From NCBI GenBank assembly GCA_012064385.1, contig QRDG01000534.1:1198086-1262085 (forward strand): 64,000 nucleotides of DNA, read 5' to 3'. The notes under the pieces are model-generated. The model saw only the letters and a list, made by a program, of their open reading frames with translations, was not told the origin of the DNA and ran no database searches. A program made the position numbers and the translations under genes. This document shows, piece by piece, positions 1-10,820 of the stretch (the first letter of the stretch is position 1; every line of letters begins with the position of its first letter). This stretch comes from Puccinellia tenuiflora (lineage: Eukaryota; Streptophyta; Magnoliopsida; Poales; Poaceae).

Positions 1-1025
1 TTTATAACCGTTTATTATTCTTTTCAGTATGAGACAAAATTGGTGTCAACACTCCCTTTTTACATAGTTGTGTCAAAATACATGCATATACTCAGTACTT
101 AATATGGAAATATATTGCCCGCCCTTCTCCATCAGTTTGGATGTTTGGATGAACTGGTTGTGGTTGGTGCAAGATTTTAATATACTATCAAAGCCAGCAG
201 GTCCCCAAGTTCAAGACACGGCCAACACAATATATTTATAAAAATACTTGTGGCGTGCATCGATCCCACATCTATGGTCTGGTTGAGCCTCTAGACGTGA
301 GGGGAGGTGTTGAAATATATTATCCCCTCTTCTCCATCAGACCATACACGTGATGTTCCATACATATTCATTAGGCTTGACAATCTAGCTGAATATATAG
401 TGCTTCATACTGAAACTATTATTTTCATCGGATGCTTTGTACTAAACATAAATACTTACTAAAAATAGAAAGTTAGTAATTCGTTATTTAATGCTGGGCA
501 ATGTTAGCAATATTCAAGTATCACTTTTCTATTGCAAACTATCAGTTAGATGAGAACACTTGTTATTGCTTGCTAACACCAAATATTTACGCAGGTGTCA
601 TGTACATTACTAGCAATGATTGCAACAGTACCACTTGCCCAACTATTGTGCTTTCACATTCCTCTTGTCAAGAAAGTAAGTATTAACCACACAAAGGCCT
701 CATTCATGTTCTATTCTTAGTAGTATGAAGATATGGTTGTGTCGTGTATGATTCTGATAGCAGCTCATGCGTACACATGCAACAAACATCTATTCTACCC
801 AAGCTCGAATAATATGATTTCAAACAAACAAAACTTCGTAATAGATCAACGAGAATGTTGGACCTGGATTACAAACAACACTTGCATCATCTTAAAATAT
901 GTCGAGAATATAATATTATCTGACTCATATTTTTGTCAAACATTTACATTTCAACGAACTCAAAATAGATAATTTGGCTCTATGCAAAAGGAAGGGAAAT
1001 TTTGGAAACATACTCTGTACGTTGT
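1..1025. repeat. Unclassified repetitive flank, no gene
   Basis: No coding region with a recognisable domain was seen. A motif of the form GAAATATATT followed by a pyrimidine tract and CTTCTCCATCAG occurs twice, near 108-136 and 310-345, about 200 bases apart. The stretch between them has a loose box-B-like AGTTCAAGAC near 209, so a degenerate SINE-like or LTR-derived repeat is possible, but this is a weak inference. The region ends at the 5' end of an Athila-like LTR. Confidence 0.35.
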
Positions 1026-2509
1026 TGATACGTGTCAAACGTATCTATAATTTTGATTGATCCATGCTTGTTTTATGTCATTGTCATCATTTTAAGGCAT
1101 TTTATTGGACTAACCTATTGAAAAGATGCCTAGTTCCAGTTCCCTATTTTTGCCATGTTTTTGTTGCAGAAAGTTACTTCTGGAAATATTCTCGGAATTG
1201 GATGAAAATTTACGGAGATTATTTATTGAGGAAATAAGGACCGGAGCCAGAAGGGCGGCCCCGGGAGGGACCCCCAAGCCAGGGCGGGTCCCACCCACGG
1301 GTCCAAGGGGGGCCGCAGCCGGGGGTGGTCTCTGCCCCTCGGAGACCCTCTCACGACGCCCTTTGGCCTATAAATCGTCCCTGACGAAAAACCCTAACCC
1401 CCGAAGGATTTTCCCAAATACGATACAGAGCTCTACCGCCATCGCCGACAAGTTTTGGGGGTTCAGAAGGTCCTGTTCCGGCACCCTGTCGGGACGGGGA
1501 TCGACTGCCGGAGCCATCTCCATCAACACCGCTGCTTCCCGTGATGAGGAGGGAGTAGTCCCTCACTGGGGCTGAGGCTTATACAAGTAGCTATGTGGTT
1601 ATCTCTCTCTCCCATGATGTGATCTTCGTTGTGATCATGAGCTTTATTAGTATAGTTGAATACATGATGTTTCCCTATGTGTAATGGATATGATGTTGCT
1701 CAAGTGGTGTTATCTAGTATAATTTGCGGAGTCACCGTTATGATCACGGTACCACGGTGACAGTGAGGGTGCCGTGTGTGGCTCTATGCATCAAGATTAG
1801 AGGGATCTTCATCATGAGTTTGTTCTTTATTATTGTTGGATTGAATAGATCATGAGGTTTCTTAATGCTTGTGTTATTGAAGAAAGAGACTATTCAAGAA
1901 ATAGGTTGTGGTGTTTGTTAGTACTATCTTTAGATGCGGATAGTGACAGCATGAAGTGTCCATAGATGTGGAATACGAACTTTAAGGTGTGCTTTTCATA
2001 GCCCTACGCAATTCTCATCCTATTTGATCCACGAAAGAATGATCTCCGAGTAACATCTACCATGCATGTGTTTTTGTGGGAACTATCATGTGTTTAATGA
2101 AGTTAATGAAGTTGAGAGTAGTCACTAGTGAAAGTATGAAGCCTAGGCCTTGTTTCCAAGCATTGATACACCATTTTTAGCCACTTTTGTCACTTGTTTG
2201 CTTGCTTCCATTTTTCTTACAGAATTACAAAATCTTTTTTTACCATCCATATCACTTGCATTTTACTATCTCTTCACCGAACTAGTGCACCTATACAATT
2301 AGCCATTGTATTAGGTGTGTTAGGGACACAAGAGACTTCCTGTATCTTAATTGTAGGGTTGCTTGAGAGAGGATACATTCACCTTACACCTCCCTGAGAT
2401 CGATAAACCTTGGGTTACTCACTTAAGGGAAATTTGCTGCTGTCCTACAAACCTCTGCGCTTGGAGGCCCAACAAGTCTACAAGAATAGAAGCGTGTAGT
2501 AGACATCAA
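1026..2509 (+). repeat. 5' LTR of element A
   Basis: It begins TGATACGTGTCAAACG and ends GACATCA, followed by a 9-base spacer and the primer binding site. The same start recurs at 9977, in inverted orientation at about 13194, and in diverged form at 48559. The GC-rich ORFs inside it are read as chance ORFs in an LTR leader. Length is about 1.48 kb. Confidence 0.85.
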
Positions 2510-2518
2510 GCTCTTTTC

Positions 2519-2536
2519 TGGCGCCGTTTCCGGGGA
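2519..2536 (+). other. Primer binding site, tRNA-Asp type
   Basis: TGGCGCCGTTTCCGGGGA differs at one position from the complement of the conserved 3' end of plant tRNA-Asp, the primer used by Athila-like elements. It lies just inside the 5' LTR. This differs from the initiator-tRNA-Met type sites at 26431, 33250 and 60667. Confidence 0.85.
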
Positions 2537-2679
2537 GGACAGGTAAGCGGTACTCACTCTCCCTTCAACAAAGCTAATTTCTAGCATCGTTGTTGAGAAG
2601 GTGTGTGCTTGAAGGTATCTTCTTTAGATCCTGCAATTAAATATTTTTGTTTCTTGTTTTTATTTTACTAGTTTGGCTT

Positions 2680-4265
2680 ATGGAACGTTGTCCTTTAAAT
2701 TTGCTGTTTGAGAGTGACCTCTCCACCACTCCCGTGGTGGATAAGGTTACTCCACCTACTGAATGTATTCCTTTCAAAATACCAATGGGAATAATTGATC
2801 TTGTTATGACTAATTGCTATGCAGGAGATGGAGCTGTCCATCCTAGTAATCATCTGCTTTATATTAAGGAATTATGTGATTAGTTTGAGATTGCAGGTGT
2901 TTCAAGCGAGGTGATCATGAGGAAATCATTTTCCTTATCACTTAAGGAGAAAGCATTGGAGTGGTATAGGCTACTAGACAATTCTCATTTGTTGGATTCG
3001 AAGGAGCTTATGTCTCTCTTTTATTCTAAATTTTATCCTCTTCATGAAATTCATCAAGGTAGAAATTATATCTATAATTTTTGGCCACATGATGGAGAGA
3101 GCATAGCTCAAGCTTGGGGGAGATTAAAATCATTAATACTTAAATGCCCTAACCATGAGCTTTTCAAGGATATCATTGTTAATAATTTTTATGCAAGGCT
3201 ACCTCGTCATGACAAGGAAATAATTGATGCTTCCTCTATGGGTTCTTTTACAAGTAAGAAGATTGATGCTAAATGGGATCTTATTGAAAAGATTCAACAC
3301 AACATTGAAGATTGCGAGATCGACAAAGGTAAAGAGTCAGGTATAAATTATGAGTATGATTGCATTAAGTCTTTTGTTGAAACTGATAGTTTTAATAAGC
3401 TTAGTGCTAAGTTTGGACTTGACTCTCATATAGTTGTTGATATCTATAAATCTTTTGCTTCTCATATTAATATTCCTAAAGAGAAATGGTCTAAGAATCA
3501 TGAACCTTTTAAAGACATTTGTAAACAAAATGAAATTGTTAATGATTATTGCAATAGACATGATCCAATCTCTACAAATAATGTTTTATATAAGCATGTT
3601 AATTTTTGTGGAGCGCATAGACCTTGTGAAAGCACTCGGGTTGAAGAAGATAAATATTGTAAGCAACATAAGCATGAAAGAACTAGCAAATGGCTTAAGG
3701 ATTTATATAAATTTGCTAGAGAATTGAATGACCTCTATCCTTTTATGTGTGAACTTTGCAATGAAGTCGGTCATTTTAATTTCTAATGCTCGTACTTTAA
3801 TGATAGAACTATTAGCCAGTTTTGTGATAACATGATCACCTCTAGTCTTTATGATGAACTTAATTTATTTTGGGGGTGTGAAGAGTTATCAGAAAAAACT
3901 TCTTGGTTAGATAGGAGTACTTTTAGGACGAATGGCATTCTTCAGGGAGCTTATCATTATTGTGTTGTGAATTGCCGTGAAATGCATACATTGCAAAAAT
4001 TAGAAAGAATATCACTTCACCAAAGTATAAAAGGAAAAATGTTCCTTATGTTGCCAATAATGAAAGGGAGAGATTCTCCCAAGTTTCTCCTGTCTTTTCT
4101 AATAATGAATCAGATTATGTGGAGAAGCTTCCTTTCCAACCACTCCCTCCTAAGGTGGTGGTGAAGAAAAAGAAGAAGAGAGGGAGGAGTAAAAAGAAAG
4201 AGGAAACGGTATCATCCCCTAAACATATTTCTCCCATATTAGTTGTTCCTAATGAGCATGAATAA
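2680..4265 (+). pseudogene. gag: Athila-like gag polyprotein, broken
   Basis: Gag forms the capsid and nucleocapsid of the retrotransposon particle. Translation from ATG 2680 runs in one frame through the capsid core (EWYRLL, SLFYSKFYPLHEIHQGRNYI, ESIAQAWGRL, CPNHELF) to a CCHC zinc knuckle near 3748-3789 (C-x2-C-x4-H-x4-C). Two in-frame stops break it: TAG at 2881-2883, and TAA at 3784-3786 inside the knuckle, immediately before its last cysteine. The frame continues past both. Near 4000 it shifts into another frame, which ends in a lysine/arginine-rich tail (about 4155-4200) and a stop at 4263-4265. The full reading would be about 528 codons. The copy cannot make an intact Gag. Confidence 0.82.
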
Positions 4266-4348
4266 AAATTATTGAAGATGATCCGCTTGATTGTATTCAT
4301 TATTATCTTGATGTTAAGTCCATAGGCACTATTGAAGAAGATTATGTT

Positions 4349-5083
4349 ATGCCTGTTACTTATTGTGATGATCAAGATTGGGAAAATAATACTACTTATG
4401 ATCTTGAAAATCTTTTTGGCACCAATTTTGAAAATGATGATATTAACAATTGTTATACTGTTGGTAATATTCATGTTTCTTCTAATCATAATGTGGAAAA
4501 CCCCAAGCTTGGGGATGATGGGTTTGAAAATCCTTTTGGTATTGAAAGTCATGATGATTTGTTTACAAAAATATATGCTTGGAAAGATGACTATCCCCTT
4601 GCTTATGATGATATTATGCCTCCAGTTTTTGATGATTATTGTGATGATAACTATGCCATAAAGAATAATGTTAATCATCCTTACGAGACTTGTCATAATT
4701 GTTACTCTCCTACTGAACATCATCTTTCTAATATACAATTAGTCTATCATGTCCAAGTTCTTTATGATAGTCCTACTCTCAACGCTACTAATAATAAAGA
4801 TTTTACTTATGTGGAGAGTAATAATAATACTTTTATGCATGTGAATCATGAGAAAAATGCTTTATGTAATGGTTATGTTATTGAGCTTTCTTATGATTCT
4901 ACTGAAAGTTATTATGAGAGAGGGAAGCGTGGTTATCATCTTATGAAGTTTCCCCTCTTTATGTTGAAGGTTTTAATGTTGCACTTGCTTTGCCTTCCTA
5001 TGCTTAATGCTTTATGCTCCAATGATTTATTTTCTTACAAGATGCCTATGCATAGGAAGAGAGTTAGACTTAAATGTGTTTGA
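4349..5083 (+). CDS. ORF-X of element A, unknown function
   Basis: This 244-codon ORF follows the gag remnant directly; the open frame extends back to 4262, so the ATG at 4349 is only the first methionine. The N-terminal two thirds is acidic and rich in Asp, Asn and Tyr with no recognised domain. The C-terminal ~60 residues carry YYERGK, FPLF, KVL, LPML, ALC, then DLFSYK and PMHRK-x-VRLK, with a hydrophobic stretch that could be a membrane segment or amphipathic helix. The same C-terminal block ends a minus-strand ORF at 48108-48558 in element C. No stop or frameshift interrupts it, although the adjacent gag is broken. It does not resemble protease, RT, integrase or envelope catalytic motifs. 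Function unknown. Confidence 0.6.
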   Translation: MPVTYCDDQDWENNTTYDLENLFGTNFENDDINNCYTVGNIHVSSNHNVENPKLGDDGFENPFGIESHDDLFTKIYAWKDDYPLAYDDIMPPVFDDYCDDNYAIKNNVNHPYETCHNCYSPTEHHLSNIQLVYHVQVLYDSPTLNATNNKDFTYVESNNNTFMHVNHEKNALCNGYVIELSYDSTESYYERGKRGYHLMKFPLFMLKVLMLHLLCLPMLNALCSNDLFSYKMPMHRKRVRLKCV

Positions 5084-5093
5084 TATTTTCTTC

Positions 5094-5141
5094 ATGATGC
5101 TCTCTTTTGCGTTCCAACTCTTATTCTTATGAGAGCATCAT
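5094..5141 (+). other. Inverted repeat (hairpin) downstream of ORF-X
   Basis: ATGATGCTCTC (5094-5104) and GAGAGCATCAT (5131-5141) are perfect 11-base complements around a 26-base loop, 11 bases after the ORF-X stop codon. A shorter version of the same stem lies at the equivalent place in element C (48046-48089). The tract GGCTATAAAGAAA...GGGAGGCAACC (about 5167-5200) follows it in both elements. Confidence 0.65.
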
Positions 5142-5989
5142 TAAAATCTCAAGCCTAGCTAAAAGGCTATAAAGAAAAGCGCTTGTTGGGAGGCAACCAA
5201 TCTTTTACTTTCAGTTTGTTTTTGTTATCTTGAGTCATGAAGTTGTTGCCTCTGTAGCAACTTCATTGTATCTTTTTCTTTTGGTTTTTGTGCCAAGTTT
5301 AGCCTCTAATGCATTGAAAGTGCGAGGTATTGTGTTGCTGTCCAGAAACAGATTTATGTCCTTTACTGTTCGAAAATCCAGAAAATCCATGAATTTTATC
5401 TTTTTCTGGTATTTTTAGACAGCAAGCCTGACACTTTTACCTATCTTTCGCTAGTTTTGAGTTTTCTTATTTGAGCTACAGAATTGCCTAGAAAAATTCA
5501 ATCTTTACAGGCTGTTCAGTTTTTGACAGATTTTGCTTTTATTTTGTATTCGTCTCTTTACTATCGTAAAATGTGATACTCTTGAGGAGGAGTACCACAT
5601 TGAGGCTTAGTAAACAGTAGCTAATGCACAATAAAGTTGTTTGCAATTTATCTTGAGTTAAACACATGTGCATTTTAATTTATGAGCACTAACCCTCTAA
5701 TCAGTTTATAAGAAGTTTTGTGTGAAGGGAGTTTTTAAGTTCCAAACGAGAGGATAATGAAGAAATTGAAGATAGATCAGAGCTCAAGCTTGCGGATGCC
5801 CCCATGGCACCCCCTCTGAATATCAAGAACCATCAAGCGTCAAAGCTTGGGGATGCCCAAGGCATCCCCTCCTCTTCATCGACTATCATGAGGTCGTCTT
5901 CATTGAACTAAGTTTTTATCACCTTACATATTATGTGCTATGCTTGGAGCGTCTTTTTGCTTTCAGTTTTATTTGTTTGTTTGCTAGTC
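5142..5989 (+). other. Non-coding internal region of element A
   Basis: No coding signal. It contains the conserved tract GCGCTTGTTGGGAGGCAACC and two short copies of an AAGCTTGxGGATGCCC motif (about 5789 and 5850) that resemble the element's 3' polypurine junction. The text GCTTGGAGCGTC near 5943-5954 is a usual landmark of the internal region of these grass elements. Confidence 0.55.
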
Positions 5990-8763
5990 ATATCCTTGTC
6001 ACCGGCCGTTTGCCCGCCGGTGGCCGCCGCGCGCGTGCCCGGCTGCCCGGCCTGGACCCGGCCTCTCTCACGGGTTGGGCCGGCACAAGGCCGGACCGTT
6101 TGGCCACTGCCCCGGCCTGGGAGCCCAGCCTGGGCCGGCCAAAGGCCGGACCGCTCGGGCTGGTGCCCGGCCTGCAGCCCGGCCTGGCCAGTTTGAGGCC
6201 GGCTTGCCAGGGAATGTTTTTCCCTTTTTGTTTTTCAACCAATTTAAAACTTTAATATCTTTTTGTATAATGATCCAAAAATTGCAAGTTAAATATGAAA
6301 TTGCTCAGAAAAACATTTCCTATCATTTGGTAACATTTCCATGCCCTTTTGAATAAATAATTTCTCCTTCTTTTAAGAATTCCTAAAATGGTAAAAATGA
6401 GACCTAAATTGGGAAAAATCATATTTCGTTAAATATTGGTCCAAAAATTATGAATAAAATATCAAAGTGCTCAACACTTCAAATGCGATCAAACCATGCT
6501 AAAATCAATTCATGATCACAGATATTTATTTTTTGTTTTCATAAATTGGTTAAAAGAATTAGATCCAAATATTATTTAAATCACTATTTATTCATCGGTG
6601 CTCCGAATTTTACAAATAAGGTACCAAAATGATCGAAAGGGCAAACCCTAACCATTCATGTCATGTCCATGCATATTTGAACCATTTCTCTAATAATTTA
6701 ATAATTTATAAAGAATGTGGTCACTAAGATAAATATGGGGTTGTTTCCGAATAATTGCACTAATTATTTGGCTCCCCATTTAATTTTGCTATTTAAATTT
6801 ATATGATGGTATCTTTGCATCAATTTGACATGTCATCATGTGCTTGAGCATTGCATCTTGTGTTCGTGTGATTTATTTGTTCTTTGTGTTATTTTTGGGT
6901 ATCGATAGATTCCGGAGTTGAGGTCACCCCGACCTATCCCGACGAGCCGTACTACACGCCCCGGCCGCAAGGCAAGAGATGCTAATGTTTTATAAACTTA
7001 TTTTATCCACCACAATATTGACATTCTAGCATCCTAATGTTTTATAACCTAACCTTCTTGACATTCTAATGTTTTATAACCTAACCTTCTTGACACAACA
7101 ATTATAACCTAACCTTCTTGACATTCTAGCATCCTAATGTTTTATAAACTTATTTTATCCACCACAATATTGCATGCGATTCAAATGTCATCTTTGATCA
7201 AGACATAGAGTATCCTATGAATGCATGTTTTTCCCCGAGCCAATCACATGTATCCCTACCTATGAACCTTAGTGTTGATGTGTTGGCCGGAGACAAGAAT
7301 ATAATTGTTGTATTCATATGCCTAGCCATGCTTAGTCAAATGCTAGCAATGTCTGTTGTTTAATTCCATAATTGATGATGTGGATGGAATGTTTCGGACA
7401 TGGTGGATATGGGGGTGTTTAATTAAAATGCTAAGAAGGCTTGGGTGAGTTGCCATCGGGGATGGTGTTTTGCCTCACTCTTGCCCCTAAGTGCGAGTTC
7501 CTGTCTTCGGAACCAAGGTCTGAGCGTGCTACCATTGGTGGGGACATATGGAATCCCCTTTAACTAAATAACTTGTGCGGGCGTATCCAAGGGTCCTCTA
7601 GTTCGCTTTTCCATTTGCCGTGTGGGTGAGCGAAAAAAGAATTGATAAGGATGGTGGTCTTTAGGACGTGGAGATGGGGCAGGGTGTTGAAATAGGCACT
7701 GAACCTGTCCTGTGGCCACAGATGACTCTTGGATAGTCTCACGCGAGGTAAAGGTTTAACCGCGCTCACTCACCGGCCTTCCCCGGAAGAGGGCCAATCA
7801 GGTGAGCCGGACGGTACCGGTGGGTAAAATAGTACACCCCTGCAGGGTTAATCTTTTCGAAAAGCCGTGTCCGCGGTTATGGACGCCTTGGGAATGGATT
7901 TACGGGATCATAGAGAATCTTAACCTTAATTAATTAATTTGGCAGCTAAAGGTTGCAACTCAACGTGTGTGTAAAAGGTACATTTCCTCGAGGGTGATTC
8001 GAGGGAGTGCCTTTGGTGGAGATGAGTGGTGATGGTTACAAGTAGGTTCGACGAGAACCGAAGATGAAATGTTACTCTCTTTATCCCCTTTATGAAAAAT
8101 ATTCTGAATAGACGATGCCTTGTGTCTTTTACATCTATAAATGAAAATCTAGCTTTATGCAAATTAGCTACATCATACAGCTTTAGAGCCTCCGTCAGCA
8201 TCGGGCCTATATCGTCCTACTAAACTTGCGAGTACATCGTACTCAGTCTCTATTTGTTGCCTTTATATTTGTATTTCAGAGGTGGACGACACCGAGCAGT
8301 TAGGTGGGTTCTTCGTGGACGTCGACTACTAGTACGGGGTTCCCAGGTGGCAGCTTGGGACCGTGGAACAAGCTGGCTGGGATCTTTTATTTGTAGGCCT
8401 CTTAGGCCATATATTTGCATCTTCTTGTTAGACAACACTACCCGCTTCCGTTTGATGTATTATTGGATCTATGATCCTTTTGACGTGTAATATTTGTATC
8501 TTCTCTTATATGAGTTGCTATAAACTTTTGTGTCGTAGAGTCTGCGATGTGCCAGTTGTTCCACAAGTCTCGGTCTCTTTACTATACGTGAAAGCGATGT
8601 CTGAGCTTATGGCATGATCGAGGTGTTGTGTGCTGATGATCCATTCCGAGCACACCTGCCAATGAGTTTTGGCCTGGGATTGGTAAACCCATTAACCCTC
8701 GATTGTGTAGCATGACCGGTTACACAACGTTTCACTGTATAGTTCTGGGGTCGGAGCGCTACA
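5990..8763 (+). repeat. Gypsy LTR fragment inserted in element A
   Basis: From about 6890 to 8763 this matches, with divergence, the 3' half of the LTRs at 22504, 29159 and 35977. Shared landmarks are TTTTATAAACTTATTTTATCCACCA, CAGGTGAGCCGGACGGTACC, CAGCATCGGGCCTATATCG and the terminal GGGTCGGxGCGCTACA ending at 8763. The first part (about 6000-6220) is GC-rich and the next 400 bases AT-rich, the same order as in those LTRs but shorter. No TGTAACAG start is present, so it is a 5'-truncated LTR or a related family; the left boundary is approximate. No primer site follows 8763. Confidence 0.7.
6981..7172 (+). repeat. Local direct duplications in the LTR fragment
   Basis: CTAATGTTTTATAAACTTAT with its downstream TTTATCCACCACAATATTG occurs at about 6982-7020 and 7133-7172. 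Between them, ATAACCTAACCTTCTTGACA occurs three times. The homologous LTRs (for example 24755-24830) have this segment once, so the duplication arose in this copy. Confidence 0.8.
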
Positions 8764-9976
8764 TCTTTCCATCAAAAGAACTGTTTGGTCAACAAGGGAG
8801 ACGGTGTGGAGTGTTTATGGTTATGATTGGCTGATGTCTTATGTTACTCTGTTACCGGTTAATGTTAGATGTTTTCTTCAAATACCATTTTTGCTAAGCC
8901 TAAAAATTCGTACTGAGTGTAGAGTTCACTCGTGCATCCAAATCCCAAACCCAAACTATCTTGCCAGCTGAGTCCACCATATCAACCTATGTATGGTATT
9001 TCTTGCCATTCCAAGTAAATTTGTCATGTGCTACCTTTAAAATATTCAAAATACTCCTTTTTGTGCCTCTGTTTTTAAGCTCATGAGGAAGCAGTAGAGA
9101 GCTAGATATAACTTGTGACAAGCAAGGTCATTTCCCCTTCACCCGGTGTCGATGGTTTACGTCTTCACTTGAATCAACCCGAGAGCAGCTTAAGAAAAAT
9201 ATAAATATAACTCATCATTCTCCTCCGCACAATGAAAATCTGACAAATCAGCTCAAAACATTGGACAGTGGTGAAACCAAGGAGAAAGAGGAATGTACTC
9301 GTTCCTCTAAAACCAGCTGCTCTCACAAGTCTAAAAGCCTTGCTTGTTATGGGGGACTAGATAGCTTCTCTGTTGTGAAATCGTTGACGAAAGCATGCAT
9401 CTCTCAAAATTGTTTTACTTCTGTTTTTCAAAAATAAAAAGCTCTAGCACATGACTAATCCCTGCTTCCCTCTGCGAAGGGCCTTTCTTTTACTTTTAAT
9501 GCTGAGTCAGTTTTCCTTTTCCTTCTATCTCCACCGAAGCAAATATATAGCATTGACCCTGGGTATCATTGATCATATTGCATCGTCAGATTAAACATGA
9601 ATCTTTATATTGACTTTATCTATAATATAAGAAGTTGGAAGTTGAAGCTTTTTGCAAATACTTACATCTTCCTTGTATCGATTCTCAAACACTTTTGTTG
9701 TGGAACTATTACCTTTGAGAATTAGTCAAATATGTGGGTCACATTGTTTTCATGTCTTTAACATACTATTTATGAAAGGTTTTGCTTGAATTATTCAACT
9801 TGGTTATTCATTACTTTCTTACTATCAACTATAAACAATTGTGTTGTATCACTTCATTCACGTCCTATGCTTTACATTACTATCTTGATCAAGATTGTGT
9901 TGGTTGCATGTCTCATCAAAAATTATTTTGTTATCACTTACACTCGAGGACGAGTAGGAGTTAAGCTTGGGGATCT
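8764..9976 (+). other. 3' internal region and polypurine junction of element A
   Basis: AT-rich non-coding DNA resuming element A after the inserted LTR. It ends with CTCGAGGACGAGTAGGAG followed by TTAAGCTTGGGGATCT (about 9943-9976), immediately before the LTR start TGATACG at 9977. This is the characteristic 3' polypurine junction of grass Athila-like elements and places the end of the internal domain precisely. Confidence 0.7.
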
Positions 9977-10351
9977 TGATACGTGTCAAACGTATCTATA
10001 ATTTTTGATTGATCCATGCTTGTTTTATGTCATTGTCACATGTCTTTCCCATCTTATTATATTATTTTAAGGCATTTTATTGGACTAACCTATTGACAAG
10101 ATGCCTAGTGCCAGTTCCCTGTTTTTGTCATGTTTTTGTTGCACAAAGTTACTTATGGAAATATTCTCGGAATTGGACGAAAATTTATGGAAATTTTTTA
10201 TTGAGGAAATAAGGACAAGATCCAGAAGGGCGACCCCGGCAGGGACCCACAGGCCAGGGATGGGTCCCACCCGCGGTTCTAAGGGGGGCCGTGGCCGGGG
10301 GTGGTCCCTGCCCCTCGGAGACCCCCTCACGACGCCCTTTGGCCAATAAAT
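9977..10351 (+). repeat. Truncated 3' LTR of element A
   Basis: It starts TGATACGTGTCAAACGTATC and follows the 5' LTR through the GC-rich leader as far as TTTGGCCAATAAATC, the equivalent of about 1375 in the 5' LTR. It then stops. It has an extra segment of about 25 bases near 10037 that the 5' LTR lacks. The remaining 1.1 kb of LTR is missing. Confidence 0.85.
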
Positions 10352-10353
10352 CT

Positions 10354-10605
10354 GGTGTGCATGTCCTACCATTGCTAGCATGTGTTGCCCTTTCATGTGT
10401 TCATGCCATGCCATTGTAGGTGTGCTTGTCTTGCCATTGTAGGTGTGCATGTGTTGCCATAGCAGGTGTTCATGTGTTTCCATTGTAGGTGTGCATGTGT
10501 TGTCATTGCAGGTGATCACCGCTTTTCAATGTCCTGCCATAGCGGTGATCACCGCTTTTCAATGTCCTGGCATAGCGGTGATCACCGCTCTTCAATTCCC
10601 CTGAC
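10354..10605 (+). repeat. Two adjacent minisatellites (23-bp and 33-bp units)
   Basis: Units of 23 bases beginning GGTGTGCATGTGTTGCCAT lie at 10419, 10442, 10465 and 10488, with looser copies from 10354. They change directly into 33-base units beginning GGTGATCACCGC at 10511, 10544 and 10577. The second and third 33-base units create the perfect palindrome AGCGGTGATCACCGCT across the unit junction. The array starts where the 3' LTR of element A is cut. Confidence 0.9.
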
Positions 10606-10820
10606 AAACGTCACCGTCTTGACAAGGTACCCAAGACAAACTAGGAAATCAACAGGATGATGCTGCCACGAACACCTCTTGACTTAGAGTGCGTGCTCCT
10701 GCGCAACCGCTAGAGAGTGAGGCCCGTGGTGCCCTATAGGCCAGAGGAGGCGGCCAGGCTGTCAAAATGTAGCCATGACAGGCAGCCGACGATCAGCCAC
10801 ATCCGAGGCCACTGACACCT

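Larger units (their letters stand above)
1026..10351 (+). mobile_element. Athila-like Ty3/gypsy element A, gag-only, 3' truncated
   Basis: The element has a 5' LTR (1026-2509), a primer site complementary to a tRNA-Asp 3' end (2519-2536), a decayed gag (2680-4265), a second ORF of unknown function (4349-5083), a long non-coding internal region, a purine-rich junction AAGCTTGGGGATC just before 9977, and the first 375 bases of the 3' LTR. No protease, reverse transcriptase, RNase H or integrase motif was seen, so it is non-autonomous. An LTR fragment of another gypsy family lies inside it (about 5990-8763). The 3' LTR stops near 10351, where a minisatellite begins. Grass Athila-like non-autonomous elements with this junction sequence are known; assignment to a named family is not made. 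Confidence 0.85.

Noticed and set aside
1126..1575. 149-codon ORF at the left end of element A
   Set aside because: It lies wholly in the LTR leader and reads Gly/Pro/Arg-rich sequence; the corresponding LTR copies do not keep it.
10354..10605. Possible CRISPR-like array
   Set aside because: Units are contiguous tandem repeats without unique spacers, in a plant genome context.
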